A stretch of 64,000 bases of DNA from Pseudoalteromonas sp. T1lg23B (GTDB taxonomy: Bacteria; Pseudomonadota; Gammaproteobacteria; Enterobacterales; Alteromonadaceae), in NCBI RefSeq assembly GCF_002964665.1, contig NZ_PQBZ01000002.1, positions 310,001 through 374,000 on the forward strand, in the 5' to 3' direction. The position numbers and the translations under genes were made by a program. Positions 18,972-27,495 of the stretch are shown here, piece by piece. The notes beneath the pieces were generated by a model, which saw only the letters and a list, made by a program, of their open reading frames with translations, was not told the origin of the DNA and searched no databases. Numbering within the stretch: position 1 is the stretch's first letter; each line of letters opens with the position of its first letter.

Positions 18972-19001
18972 CTACTCCTAGTCAATTTTACTTAGGGGTA
19001 G
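18972..19001. promoter_or_regulatory. Inverted repeat upstream of the cupredoxin/c-di-GMP operon
   Basis: CTACTCCTAG (18972-18981) and CTTAGGGGTAG (18991-19001) form an imperfect dyad with a nine-base AT-rich centre, 24 bases upstream of the first gene of the operon. The geometry suits a dimeric activator or repressor, for example a LuxR-type response regulator. The regulator cannot be named from sequence. Confidence 0.45.
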
Positions 19002-19025
19002 TGTGTTAAAAACATAAGGCAAGGT

Positions 19026-19679
19026 ATGCCATTCTTCGCGCTCAAAGACCGCTTGATAGTGACACTTAGTACAGCCCTATTAGGGTGTGCGAGTATTGCT
19101 GTATCGGCAAAAACACTCATTGTGGTTGATCAACATGGCTCGCCAGTGAACAATGCGGTGGTGGAATTGCTCAATGTAACGACAGATAGACAACCAACAA
19201 AGCAAATCGCCATTATGGATCAGGTCAATAAACAGTTTTCGCCGAAACTTTTGACTGTGATGCAAGGCCAACAGGTGTCATTTCCTAACAGCGATGATAT
19301 TCGTCATCATGTGTACTCATTTTCTGAGGCAAAACCTTTTGAATTAAAACTTTACGCAGGCACCCCAAAAGCCCCGATAACGTTTGGTCAGGCGGGTGTG
19401 GTTGTACTGGGCTGTAACATTCATGATTCAATGGTGGGGTATATTTATGTCGGGCAGTCAAGTGCGGTGTTAGTATCTGATGAGCAAGGTAAAATAGACT
19501 TACCTGATCATGTTAGTGAATATTTACTTTGGCACCCAGAGCAGGCTATCAATATCTCAGAGCGCACTAAAATGAACTGGCCTGATGCACACACTGACAT
19601 GCAGGTTACAATCGAATTAGTGGCGCCAATGCCACGAAATACCTTTGGTGAAAAGTTTAAGGAACATCATGGGCAGTAG
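19026..19679 (+). CDS. Exported cupredoxin-like protein
   Basis: A 217-residue periplasmic protein, of the type often labelled methylamine utilisation protein. The signal peptide ends near AVSAKT. The C-terminal half has a cupredoxin fold with the type I copper ligand pattern: a His in RHHVYSF, then Cys, His and Met in GCNIHDSM, all present. A short carboxypeptidase-regulatory-like beta region (VVDQHGSPVNNAVVEL) precedes it. A single copper ion for electron transfer or redox sensing is the inference. Its stop overlaps the start of the GGDEF-EAL gene by 11 bases, so the proteins are made together. Confidence 0.85.
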   Translation: MPFFALKDRLIVTLSTALLGCASIAVSAKTLIVVDQHGSPVNNAVVELLNVTTDRQPTKQIAIMDQVNKQFSPKLLTVMQGQQVSFPNSDDIRHHVYSFSEAKPFELKLYAGTPKAPITFGQAGVVVLGCNIHDSMVGYIYVGQSSAVLVSDEQGKIDLPDHVSEYLLWHPEQAINISERTKMNWPDAHTDMQVTIELVAPMPRNTFGEKFKEHHGQ

Positions 19680-21984
19680 TTTAAAACATCGCATTATTTT
19701 GCTTTGTGTCGGACTCGTTTTGCTGACAACCGTTACCAGCTTAGTAAGCTTTTGGTGGTCAACCAGCCACTTTAATGAAAGCCAGGTGCAACAAGACATC
19801 GAGGTCGGTCAGAACGTGTACCAGCAATATCTAAAAGCAAAAGAACGTTTGTTGGTAACGGCAGCGACAGTGTTAACAGCGGATTTTGGTTTTAAACAAG
19901 CCGTGGCGACACGTGATGCTGACACCATCAGCAGCGTATTGTTTAACCACAGCCAGCGTATCGACGCCGATTTGATGTTGCTGTTTGATACGCGAGGGCA
20001 ATTGATTTCGGCAAATCAAAACGATATTCAATTATCTCCCGATACGCCGAAGCTGATGCAAAGAATACTCGCACAAAGTAATAGCTCTACGTTTATGGTG
20101 ATTGGCGATAAGTTGTATCAAGTGATTGTATTACCAGTAAAAGCCCCTCGCACCATCGCGTATAGCATGGTGGGGTTTGTAATTGATGCTGCGGTTGCCG
20201 CGGAGCTAAAGGAACTTACAGGTATGGAGGTCAGTTTTATTGCTCATCACACAGGTTTAAAGGCCACCACCATCTTAAATCATCCCGAACATTTGAGTTT
20301 GCTGGAATACATAGACAGTCAGATTGTTAATCGTTGGTTTAGTGAAGACCCCGTTTACCTGAGCACCGAAGTTCAATTACCTGGTTTAGAGAATAATCCC
20401 ATCAGTGTGGTACTTAGTGCGGATTTAAGTGAGCACTACAAAGAGTTTGATACGCTTGTACTTACGGTTATTTCGCTATCGTTTGGTACCATTATTCTTG
20501 GTTTTATTACCAGTGGCATATTAGCTAATAACCTCACCACGCCGATTTTGCAATTAACCGTCATGGCGAAACAGTTCGCAAAAGGTAACTATAAAGCGAG
20601 TATTCCTGAGTCTCGTCCAAGCAAGGAAGTCTGTGAGCTGGTGAATGCGTTTCAAGAAATGGGTGAAGACATTCAGACTCGGGAAAAGAAAATCAGCTTT
20701 CAGGCAAGGCATGACAATTTAACTGGGTTTTATAATCGAACCGCAGCGTTGGATTTGCTGGCGCATCAACTCAATGATGAACAGAAGTATTATTTGGTTG
20801 CCTTGGATATCAAAGGACTAAGACACATTAACGACAAACTGGGCCCAAGAGTCGGGGACAGCTGTATTCAAGCGGTCGCCCAGCGCATAAAAGAAACCAC
20901 ACAAGGGATAAACGGATTTAATGCTCGGGTGGGAGGGGATGAGTTTCTCAGTGTCATTGCAGCAAAACCAGATATGACTATGGAGCAATGCATTGCACAG
21001 TTACAGTCGTCATTGAACAAGCATTATGTTATTCAAAAGCTGGAGATCAGCTTGCGTTTTAGTATAGGGGTGGTGCGTTATCCTGAGCAGGCACAAACGC
21101 CTGAGGATATGATAAGGCGAGCGCTAATCGCAGTTGATACAGCTGCACAAGATGGCCACGAAGTGTATTTTTATCAAAATGGCGAAGATGAAGCACACCT
21201 TGAACGTTTGGAGATCATTGATGACCTCAAGCGCGCTTTACAGCAAGATGATGGGCAATTATTTATGGCCTATCAACCTAAACTCAATATCAACAGTGGG
21301 CAAGTCGATAAAGTGGAGGCGCTGATCCGCTGGAAGCGTAACAACGGAGATTGGGTCTCACCAGAGCTGTTTATTGATTTAGCTGAGCAGTCTGGATTGA
21401 TAGTCGAGTTGACGCAATGGGTGGTACGCACCGTTGTGACACAAGTGGGTGTGTGGTTGCGAGAGGGGCTTACCATGAAAGCGGCAATTAATGTTTCTGC
21501 ACAGGACATTGCTGACAGTGATTTTCTCCCTCACCTTGAAAACATGCTTGCAACACAGGGAGTGCCCGCAAAGCTTATCACCATTGAGCTGACTGAGCGT
21601 GACATGATTGAAAATGAAGAGCGCGGTATAAATGCGTTAAAGGCACTCAAAGCATTGGGCGTGATGATTTCATTGGATGACTATGGGGTCGGCCAAACAT
21701 CGTTGGGACGGTTGAAGATGTTGCCAATTGACGAACTCAAACTCGACAAAGTGTTTATTTTAAAACTCAATGAATCTCATCAAGATCAATGTATTGTGCA
21801 ATCGACGATATCCCTTGGTCATCAACTAGGGTTTATAGTTGTCTCGGAAGGAGTCGAGAACCGTGAGTCACTGACGTTACTTAAACAAATGCGCTGCGAT
21901 TATGCACAGGGCTATTACTTAAGTCGCCCGTTACCAGCGAACGAGTTCATTAACTGGTTGGGGAGTTACCATGAAGTGGTTTAG
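19669..21984 (+). CDS. Membrane GGDEF-EAL protein (c-di-GMP turnover)
   Basis: A 771-residue inner-membrane signalling protein. Two helices (about residues 7-28 and 263-285) bracket a periplasmic sensor domain of the Cache-like type; a HAMP linker (about 286-340) follows. The cyclase motif GGDEF is intact (422-426). The phosphodiesterase motif EAL (from Glu550) is intact too, with AINVSAQ, ELTERD, DDYGVGQTSL, LKLDKV and SEGVEN all present, so both activities are possible; dual proteins often use one. The ATG at 19669 is preferred over an upstream TTG because AAGGA precedes it. It overlaps both neighbours, and the periplasmic domain probably reads the cupredoxin or another partner of this operon. 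Confidence 0.92.
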   Translation: MGSSLKHRIILLCVGLVLLTTVTSLVSFWWSTSHFNESQVQQDIEVGQNVYQQYLKAKERLLVTAATVLTADFGFKQAVATRDADTISSVLFNHSQRIDADLMLLFDTRGQLISANQNDIQLSPDTPKLMQRILAQSNSSTFMVIGDKLYQVIVLPVKAPRTIAYSMVGFVIDAAVAAELKELTGMEVSFIAHHTGLKATTILNHPEHLSLLEYIDSQIVNRWFSEDPVYLSTEVQLPGLENNPISVVLSADLSEHYKEFDTLVLTVISLSFGTIILGFITSGILANNLTTPILQLTVMAKQFAKGNYKASIPESRPSKEVCELVNAFQEMGEDIQTREKKISFQARHDNLTGFYNRTAALDLLAHQLNDEQKYYLVALDIKGLRHINDKLGPRVGDSCIQAVAQRIKETTQGINGFNARVGGDEFLSVIAAKPDMTMEQCIAQLQSSLNKHYVIQKLEISLRFSIGVVRYPEQAQTPEDMIRRALIAVDTAAQDGHEVYFYQNGEDEAHLERLEIIDDLKRALQQDDGQLFMAYQPKLNINSGQVDKVEALIRWKRNNGDWVSPELFIDLAEQSGLIVELTQWVVRTVVTQVGVWLREGLTMKAAINVSAQDIADSDFLPHLENMLATQGVPAKLITIELTERDMIENEERGINALKALKALGVMISLDDYGVGQTSLGRLKMLPIDELKLDKVFILKLNESHQDQCIVQSTISLGHQLGFIVVSEGVENRESLTLLKQMRCDYAQGYYLSRPLPANEFINWLGSYHEVV

Positions 21985-22792
21985 CGCGCTTTTATTGTTG
22001 AGCTTGTCTCTGGGGGCGTTAGCTGATGGTAAGCTGTTGGCTACGCCTGGTGTATCCCAGATAGAAGGGAGTGCAGGAGGCGGTATTGTGCCTTGGGCTC
22101 AGCTAGCGGGTTACGCCAGTGAAGATGAATGGGCGGTGAGTGGTTTTTGTAGCCGAGGGGACGTGAAAAATTATCGGCTGGATGTATGCGGTGTACAGGC
22201 CAATATATTTGATCGTATCGAGTTGAGCTACGCTGAACAAGACTTTGACGTTCCCGCACTCAACACCAACATAGAACAAGATATCAGCGCAATCAAAGTA
22301 CGCCTTTATGGCGATATTGTTTACAGTGATTGGCCACAATTGAGTGTCGGTGTGCAGCATAAGTCTTTGCAAGATGGCACGGTCGCGACCTTGGTCGGCG
22401 CTGAGCACACCAGTGGTAATGATGTTTATGTGGCGATGAGTAAGTTACATTTGGGCGCATTGAACGGCTATAACTGGTTTTGGAATATTACTGCTCGATA
22501 CAGCGAGGCAAACCAAATCGGCCTGTTGGGTTTTGGTGGTAACAATGTGGATAAACAATGGTTGCTTGAGGGCAGTAGCGCGGTGTTTCTATCCAGAGAG
22601 TTTGCATTGGGTGTTGAGTTCAGAGAAAAGCAAAATAACTTAGGATTGGGAGAGAGTCACTGGCGCGACGTGTTTATTGCTTGGTTGCCTAATAAATCAA
22701 TCAGTGTCACTGCCGCGTGGCTAGATCTAGGTTCAATTGCAGGTGTGGATAAACAAACTGGCTGGTATGTGTCGATAACAGGGTATTTTTAA
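21971..22792 (+). CDS. DUF3034 outer-membrane-like protein
   Basis: A 273-residue exported protein with a signal peptide ending at ALADG and the DUF3034 block LLATPGVSQIEGSAGGGIVPWAQLAGYA (read in two parts: GVSQIEGSAGGG and VPWAQLAGY). The rest alternates hydrophobic and polar residues and ends in aromatic Phe (TGYF), as beta-barrel outer-membrane proteins do. Function is unknown. It overlaps the GGDEF-EAL gene by 14 bases and abuts the globin gene, so it belongs to the same transcription unit and may be a pore or sensor for it. Confidence 0.85.
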   Translation: MKWFSALLLLSLSLGALADGKLLATPGVSQIEGSAGGGIVPWAQLAGYASEDEWAVSGFCSRGDVKNYRLDVCGVQANIFDRIELSYAEQDFDVPALNTNIEQDISAIKVRLYGDIVYSDWPQLSVGVQHKSLQDGTVATLVGAEHTSGNDVYVAMSKLHLGALNGYNWFWNITARYSEANQIGLLGFGGNNVDKQWLLEGSSAVFLSREFALGVEFREKQNNLGLGESHWRDVFIAWLPNKSISVTAAWLDLGSIAGVDKQTGWYVSITGYF

Positions 22793-23227
22793 ATGAAGTG
22801 TTTTGCGTACGCACAAAAGTTGATAGTTGTATTACTGCTGATGATGGGGCTGTCTGCCTGTCAAAGTACTCCTCAGTCGCTCTACCAAAAGGTTGGCGAA
22901 CAAGCCGGATTGGAACGTTTGGTTGATGCTTTTATTAATCAAATTGGACAGGATGAAGTAATTTTTCATTATTTCAAACAAACGAATGTGAGTCACTTTC
23001 GTGCGGGGTTTGTCAGTCATTTATGTGATGTGCTGGGTGGTCCGTGTCAATATGATGGCGATTCTATGGTACAAATTCATACTGGTATGCATATCAATGA
23101 GCGTGACTTTAATCATGCCGTAGACTTGTTGATAGCTGCAATGGACGAGGTAGGGATTGCCCACCCCGTGCAAAATCAAATTCTTGCCAAGTTGGCTCCG
23201 ATGCGTTCCGAGATCATCAAGATTTAG
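22793..23227 (+). CDS. Truncated haemoglobin (group 1-like) lipoprotein
   Basis: A 144-residue small globin carrying a lipoprotein signal, with lipobox LSAC and Cys23. The globin part starts LYQKVGEQAGLERLV and includes FRAGFVSHLCDVLGGPC and the proximal haem ligand His96 in QIHTGMHINERDF. Most truncated haemoglobins are cytoplasmic; this one should be anchored in the periplasm. The position equivalent to Tyr B10 (FY in many members) reads FI, and Cys78/Cys85 could form a disulfide. The start codon directly follows the preceding stop. Oxygen or NO binding feeding the c-di-GMP protein is inference. It runs 11 bases into the convergent GT9 gene. Confidence 0.85.
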   Translation: MKCFAYAQKLIVVLLLMMGLSACQSTPQSLYQKVGEQAGLERLVDAFINQIGQDEVIFHYFKQTNVSHFRAGFVSHLCDVLGGPCQYDGDSMVQIHTGMHINERDFNHAVDLLIAAMDEVGIAHPVQNQILAKLAPMRSEIIKI

Positions 23228-24305
23228 AGCATTCTCTTAGGAGTTGTGCGCCAGCCTCTGCGATAGCGGTAGGACGAATATCTTCAATGATCTTTTCCTC
23301 TGACAAACTACAACTTTGACTAGTCAGAGCTAAGAATTGCGGGTTTTTTGGTGCGACTACAGACCAAGGAGATGTACCAAAGCCAACAACTGCCACACAC
23401 GGAGTGTTAACCGCAGCCGCCATATGCATGGGGCCTGAGTCGATACTAATCATCAAGTTACAAGCAGCAATACAGTCAACTAACTCCACTAAGCTGGTTT
23501 TGCCTGTCAGATCTGTAACGGCTATATGCTGGGCTTGTAGCGCAGTATATAGCTGCTGATTGTCGGTCGTTTCTGATGGGTCACCCACTAAATAAAAGTG
23601 CGCATCGACCTGCTCTGATAGAGTGATCAACGCTTGTTTAGCCAGCGCTAGGGGATAGTGACGAGGGCCTTTATTTTTACCACCAAAATACACTGCTATA
23701 GACTTTTTATTGTCATCTTTAACTATTTTGTCAGTTTGTTCATAGCTCAACTGAGGCAGGCTGTAGCGTTCGAATGGCTTGTTGTGACAGTCATTAATAA
23801 GCTGGCAATAGCGATGAATGTAATGATGATTTTGATTGAGCTTTAAACCGTGACTTAACAAAGGGCCACGGCCGTTTTGTTTGTAGCCTAGAACGAATTT
23901 TATCCCTGCCAGTTTACACAGAACAGCTTCATTTAGAGAGCCTCTTAACAACACAGCCATGTTAAATTTATACTGTTTAAGAGACTTGGCAAGCGCAAAG
24001 CTAGACTGCTTATTTTCTTTGTCATAACGTGTGTCACGAATGATATTAATGCGATATTGTGTATCGCGTGCAAAAATGTCACACATGTAGGGTCTGGCCA
24101 ATAAATGAATATCATTGTTTGGATATAATTCACGTAACAGAGCCACGGCAGGCAGGGTATTGATTGCATCGCCGATAAATTTTGGCAATACCACGAGAAT
24201 TGCCCCAGAGACCTGATTTGTTTGTAGTTGTTTCAAAATAATATTGCTGCTGTATTGCGCTCTTACTAGGTGCTTAGTATAACGTGAGCAGGGTGCTAAT
24301 TTCAC
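23217..24305 (-). CDS. Glycosyltransferase family 9 (heptosyltransferase-like)
   Basis: A protein of up to 362 residues related to ADP-heptose:LPS heptosyltransferases. It has ILVVLPKFIGDAINTLPAVALL at the start of the first Rossmann domain, KSIAVYFGGKNKGPRHYP at the start of the second, and the GT9 signature SIDSGPMHMAAA followed by VVGFGTSPWS. It would add a sugar in lipopolysaccharide core or a related glycan on the cytoplasmic face. The start is uncertain: GTG at 24305 is the longest choice, and no good ribosome site is seen. It stands alone, 27 bases from the divergent sulfurtransferase. Confidence 0.8.
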   Translation of the reverse strand: MKLAPCSRYTKHLVRAQYSSNIILKQLQTNQVSGAILVVLPKFIGDAINTLPAVALLRELYPNNDIHLLARPYMCDIFARDTQYRINIIRDTRYDKENKQSSFALAKSLKQYKFNMAVLLRGSLNEAVLCKLAGIKFVLGYKQNGRGPLLSHGLKLNQNHHYIHRYCQLINDCHNKPFERYSLPQLSYEQTDKIVKDDNKKSIAVYFGGKNKGPRHYPLALAKQALITLSEQVDAHFYLVGDPSETTDNQQLYTALQAQHIAVTDLTGKTSLVELVDCIAACNLMISIDSGPMHMAAAVNTPCVAVVGFGTSPWSVVAPKNPQFLALTSQSCSLSEEKIIEDIRPTAIAEAGAQLLRECSKS

Positions 24306-24332
24306 CCGTTATAAATCAAGAAAGGATTAAAA

Positions 24333-25160
24333 ATGAAAAACTTGAAAAGTTGTGAGTGGCTTGCAAAGCATCTTGACCAAGTACAGGTGCTGGATGCAGG
24401 GATTGTAACGCCTGGCACCCGTTCGCCCTATTCACCGCAGGCCATCATTCAAGGTGCAAAGCGTTTCGACATCAGTGGTGCACTTGCTAAGCCAGATGCG
24501 CAATTGCCAAACACCATGTGTGATGGCGCGCAATTTCAGGCCAATATGCGTCAACTAGGTATCAATCAAAGTGACACCGTGGTGGTGTATGATGATATGG
24601 GGCTGTTTAGTGCTGCTCGTGCTTGGTGGATGTTCAAAAGTATGGGTTTTGAGCAAGTATTTGTGCTTGATGGCGGCTTACCACGCTGGCAAGCTCTCGG
24701 TTTACCCACCACCCACAGTTATGCGCTGAACGAGCAGGTGGGTGATTTTGTTGCTAACCCGCAACATGGCTACTTTATTGATAGTCAACAGGTACTAGCA
24801 GCAATAGACGATGACAGCATTTGCATACTGGATGCAAGGGGAGCCAAGCGGTTTAGCGGTGAAGACCCAGAACCGCGTGAAAATATGCGCAGTGGTCATA
24901 TTCCTAACAGCAAGAATTTGCATTACCGTGAACTTGTGGATGAACAAGGACTGATAAAGAGTACCACGCAGCTTAAAGCTTTATTTACGGAGCGTGGTGT
25001 GACGAATCAAGCCCTACAGTTTAGCTGTGGCTCAGGCGTGACCGCGTGTATTTTGGCGATGGCGGCGGATGAATGTGGTTATCAAAAATTGAGTGTGTAT
25101 GATGGTTCATGGAGCGAGTGGGGCTTGCCCAGTGCGCTGCCCGTTGCGACTGGTAATTAG
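24333..25160 (+). CDS. sseA: Thiosulfate/3-mercaptopyruvate sulfurtransferase
   Basis: A 275-residue two-domain rhodanese. The N-terminal domain lacks a catalytic Cys; the C-terminal one has SCGSGVTA, the CG(S/G)GVT loop typical of mercaptopyruvate sulfurtransferases. Conserved pieces are DARGAKRFSGEDPEPRENMRSGHIPNS and YDGSWSEWG. AAAGGA stands eight bases before the ATG. The stop overlaps the convergent cysteine-rich gene by four bases. The gene name follows the active-site motif; thiosulfate as substrate is not excluded. Confidence 0.9.
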   Translation: MKNLKSCEWLAKHLDQVQVLDAGIVTPGTRSPYSPQAIIQGAKRFDISGALAKPDAQLPNTMCDGAQFQANMRQLGINQSDTVVVYDDMGLFSAARAWWMFKSMGFEQVFVLDGGLPRWQALGLPTTHSYALNEQVGDFVANPQHGYFIDSQQVLAAIDDDSICILDARGAKRFSGEDPEPRENMRSGHIPNSKNLHYRELVDEQGLIKSTTQLKALFTERGVTNQALQFSCGSGVTACILAMAADECGYQKLSVYDGSWSEWGLPSALPVATGN

Positions 25161-25486
25161 TTGTAAGGGCAGTGGCGACAGCCGTTACCACAGCAACTAC
25201 CGCGTTTTAAATGTGCCCAACGATGCATGACCAGCAGCCCATTCTCAATTTCATAATCTAGGCCTTCGATTGCATCTGAGTGCTTATATGGCTGCGCAAG
25301 GGCCAGCTGCTCAGCAATCGGCAAGGTACTGATGGCCTCGACATGTGCTTTGAGCTTTGCAATGAGGCAGGCTCTACAAAGACAGCCGTCAGCTTGTGAA
25401 AGGGGCAAAATATTGGGCAAAGCTAGACACCAACAACTTTGATCAGCACTGCATGTCAGTGCTTTACCACAATTTGAACAAGACAT
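25157..25486 (-). CDS. Cysteine-rich CWC / DUF5522 protein
   Basis: A 109-residue protein of unknown function made of two small cysteine-rich modules. The N-terminal MSCSNCGKALTC...CWC pattern, with a later CLCRACL, fits the cysteine-rich CWC family; the C-terminal RGSCCGNGCRHCPYN matches the DUF5522 signature. With 13 cysteines in about 109 residues it probably binds zinc or another metal. The ATG at 25486 gives the family-like start; a frame open to 25528 would add a hydrophobic, unlikely leader and overlap the divergent gene. The two modules are often separate proteins, so this is a fused form. Confidence 0.75.
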   Translation of the reverse strand: MSCSNCGKALTCSADQSCWCLALPNILPLSQADGCLCRACLIAKLKAHVEAISTLPIAEQLALAQPYKHSDAIEGLDYEIENGLLVMHRWAHLKRGSCCGNGCRHCPYN

Positions 25487-25499
25487 TCGTAATACCAGT

Positions 25500-25844
25500 A
25501 TGAACAATAACACCATCGATAATAACACAGCTCACTATCGAGACTTAGCGACGATTGCACGTTTGGCTGAGGATTATCAGCAAGCATATGGTCGATTGAT
25601 ACACTACCCGCAACAACAGGTTGTGTATCACGTCACCATTGAAGATGTGTGTTTAGCACTGGCTCAGGTGCAAAATGGCGAGGTGGATATCGATGAGTTG
25701 GAAATGTGGGCAAACTTGCTAGAAATGCGCGGCGATATCGATCATTCACAGGTAGAAGGGCTGTTGTATGCGCTGGCAAATCCCGAACAAATGGGTACAG
25801 TGAATCACGAGAAAGTGACGCAACTGATTAACTTATATAAATAA
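25500..25844 (+). CDS. Uncharacterised small acidic protein
   Basis: A 114-residue soluble acidic protein without recognised domain. The segment DELEMWANLLEMRGDIDHSQ followed by LYALANPEQMG resembles a pattern (WANxxExRxDI...LANP) I have seen in small hypothetical and immunity-like proteins, but this is a weak clue. It lies 13 bases from the divergent cysteine-rich gene and 16 bases upstream of the acetyltransferase-like gene, with which it probably forms an operon. Confidence 0.65.
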   Translation: MNNNTIDNNTAHYRDLATIARLAEDYQQAYGRLIHYPQQQVVYHVTIEDVCLALAQVQNGEVDIDELEMWANLLEMRGDIDHSQVEGLLYALANPEQMGTVNHEKVTQLINLYK

Positions 25845-25860
25845 AAAAGGATGTACACCT

Positions 25861-26340
25861 ATGTCGCTGAGTGCTAAAGCGATTCATCATAGCTACCAAG
25901 ACGAGCATTTCACATTAACTATGATGCATCCTAAATTTTCAGAGCCAGATTACCATTTGGTAATGCGCAACCAGCAGCGCCTTAGAGCCTTGTTTGCAGG
26001 GCAAACCGATTGGCCCAAACCCGATATGACTTTGGCGGATAACATTGCTGCGATGGCACATCATTTACGAGAGTTTAATGAAAACATCGCCTATGGCTTT
26101 TGCGTATTCGATAGTGAAGAAACAGAATGTATTGGTTCGGTGTACATCGATGCCAGTGAGGTCGATGGCTACGACTGCGAGCTACACTACTGGCTAGATG
26201 AAAGCTTGATTGAGCTAGAGTCTGTGTTAGAACAAAGTATGCTAGTTTGGCTAAAAGAGAAATGGGGTTTAACTAACCCCGCTTTGGTTGCTCGCGAAAT
26301 TCCACTTGAACAGTGGCAGAGAATGAAAAAAGCGAGCTAA
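25861..26340 (+). CDS. GNAT-like acetyltransferase
   Basis: A 159-residue protein with the strand order of GNAT enzymes: YGFCVFDSEETECIGSVYID corresponds to beta strands 3-4, and ELHYWLDESL to the region before the acetyl-CoA loop. The usual RxxGxG/A pyrophosphate-binding loop is not evident, so it may be a degenerate or divergent member. AAGGA stands nine bases before the ATG. Its stop codon lies inside the terminator hairpin shared with fbp. Substrate unknown. Confidence 0.65.
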   Translation: MSLSAKAIHHSYQDEHFTLTMMHPKFSEPDYHLVMRNQQRLRALFAGQTDWPKPDMTLADNIAAMAHHLREFNENIAYGFCVFDSEETECIGSVYIDASEVDGYDCELHYWLDESLIELESVLEQSMLVWLKEKWGLTNPALVAREIPLEQWQRMKKAS

Positions 26341-26354
26341 TGCCCGCTTTTTTT
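26326..26354. terminator. Bidirectional terminator
   Basis: AAAAAAGCG and CGCTTTTTT form the arms, with an inner GC/GC pair; the element lies between the convergent acetyltransferase-like gene and fbp and includes the former's stop codon. A and T runs on either side allow use in both directions. Confidence 0.8.
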
Positions 26355-26368
26355 CGCTGAGGTTTCCC

Positions 26369-27337
26369 TTACTTATGATACCCCAAGCAAGCCTCAACTT
26401 CGTTTTTCGAGCCTAAGATCACGCTGACACGCTGGTGGATCTCTTGCGGGTCTATTTCTAAAATACGCTCTTGCCCGGTATGGGCAATACCGCCTGCTTG
26501 TTCTACCAACATGGCCATTGGGTTGGCTTCGTACAATAAACGTAGCTTGAATGGTTTGTTTGGATCTTTGGTATCAGCTGGGTAAGTAAATAAACCACCA
26601 CGGCATAGTACGCGGTGCACGTCTCCGACCATGGCTGCAATCCAGCGCATGTTGAAGTTTTTACCACGCGGGCCTGTGTCACCCGCCAATAAGTCGTTAA
26701 CGTAATTTTGCATAGCAGGTTGCCAGTGACGCTGGTTAGACGCGTTGATGGCAAATTCTTTGGTATCTTCAGGAATTTTTGCAAATTCTTCAGTCAACAT
26801 AAAACTGCCGTGGGTTTTATCTAGGGTGAAGATACGCGTGCCTTTACCAATGGTTAAAGCCAATGTGGTACATGGTCCATACAATACATAGCCTGCGGCT
26901 ACTTGCTGATGGCCTGGCTGCATGAAAATACGCTCATCGGCTGGGTCTGAATCTTTTGGTGCACGCATGATAGAGAAAATCGTGCCGACCAGTGAGTTAA
27001 TATCTGTGTTTGATGAACCATCTAGTGGATCAAAAGCGACGATATACTCCGCATCTGGATTACCTGCCACGGTGTAGTCTTCTTCTTCTGATGCAATGGC
27101 TTTCACGTAGCCAGACTCAAGTAGAATATCTTTTAACAGTTGGTTGGATAGTACATCGAGCTTTTTCTGAGTTTCACCCTGAATATTTTCATCCAATGTT
27201 GAGCCGAGTACGCCTGATAGGGCACCTTGACCAACGCGGAAAGAGATCTCTTTACAGGCCGCTAAAATTGTACGGATAAGAGAAAGTAACTCTCTTGAGC
27301 AACCATCTTCGATAAGCACTGGAGGGAGTCTACGCAT
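26369..27337 (-). CDS. fbp: Fructose-1,6-bisphosphatase class 1
   Basis: Converts fructose 1,6-bisphosphate to fructose 6-phosphate in gluconeogenesis. The 322-residue protein has ASEEED, the metal-binding [29 protein letters not shown] and [20 protein letters not shown], all class 1 signatures. Length is normal for the short bacterial form. The ATG at 27337 is preceded by AGGA. Monocistronic; terminator shared with the convergent gene. Confidence 0.97.
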   Translation of the reverse strand: MRRLPPVLIEDGCSRELLSLIRTILAACKEISFRVGQGALSGVLGSTLDENIQGETQKKLDVLSNQLLKDILLESGYVKAIASEEEDYTVAGNPDAEYIVAFDPLDGSSNTDINSLVGTIFSIMRAPKDSDPADERIFMQPGHQQVAAGYVLYGPCTTLALTIGKGTRIFTLDKTHGSFMLTEEFAKIPEDTKEFAINASNQRHWQPAMQNYVNDLLAGDTGPRGKNFNMRWIAAMVGDVHRVLCRGGLFTYPADTKDPNKPFKLRLLYEANPMAMLVEQAGGIAHTGQERILEIDPQEIHQRVSVILGSKNEVEACLGYHK

Positions 27338-27430
27338 AGTTTTTGATCCTGATAACGTTGTGGCTTGAGTCTATAAAATGTGAGAGGAGAGCTCAGGCCG
27401 CAATTAATTTCGTCTTAAAATAGCTGAACT

Positions 27431-27440
27431 TTGTATACAA
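27431..27440. promoter_or_regulatory. Perfect palindrome TTGTATACAA, possible GntR-type operator
   Basis: The 10-base palindrome lies 56 bases upstream of the metalloprotease gene and 94 bases from fbp. It fits the TNGT-N-ACNA half-site pattern typical of FadR-subfamily GntR regulators. A chance occurrence in AT-rich DNA is possible. Confidence 0.35.
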
Positions 27441-27495
27441 TTTTATATACTGGGTTTGAATCAGCCATTAAAACCACTAATAACAAGGTAAGATC

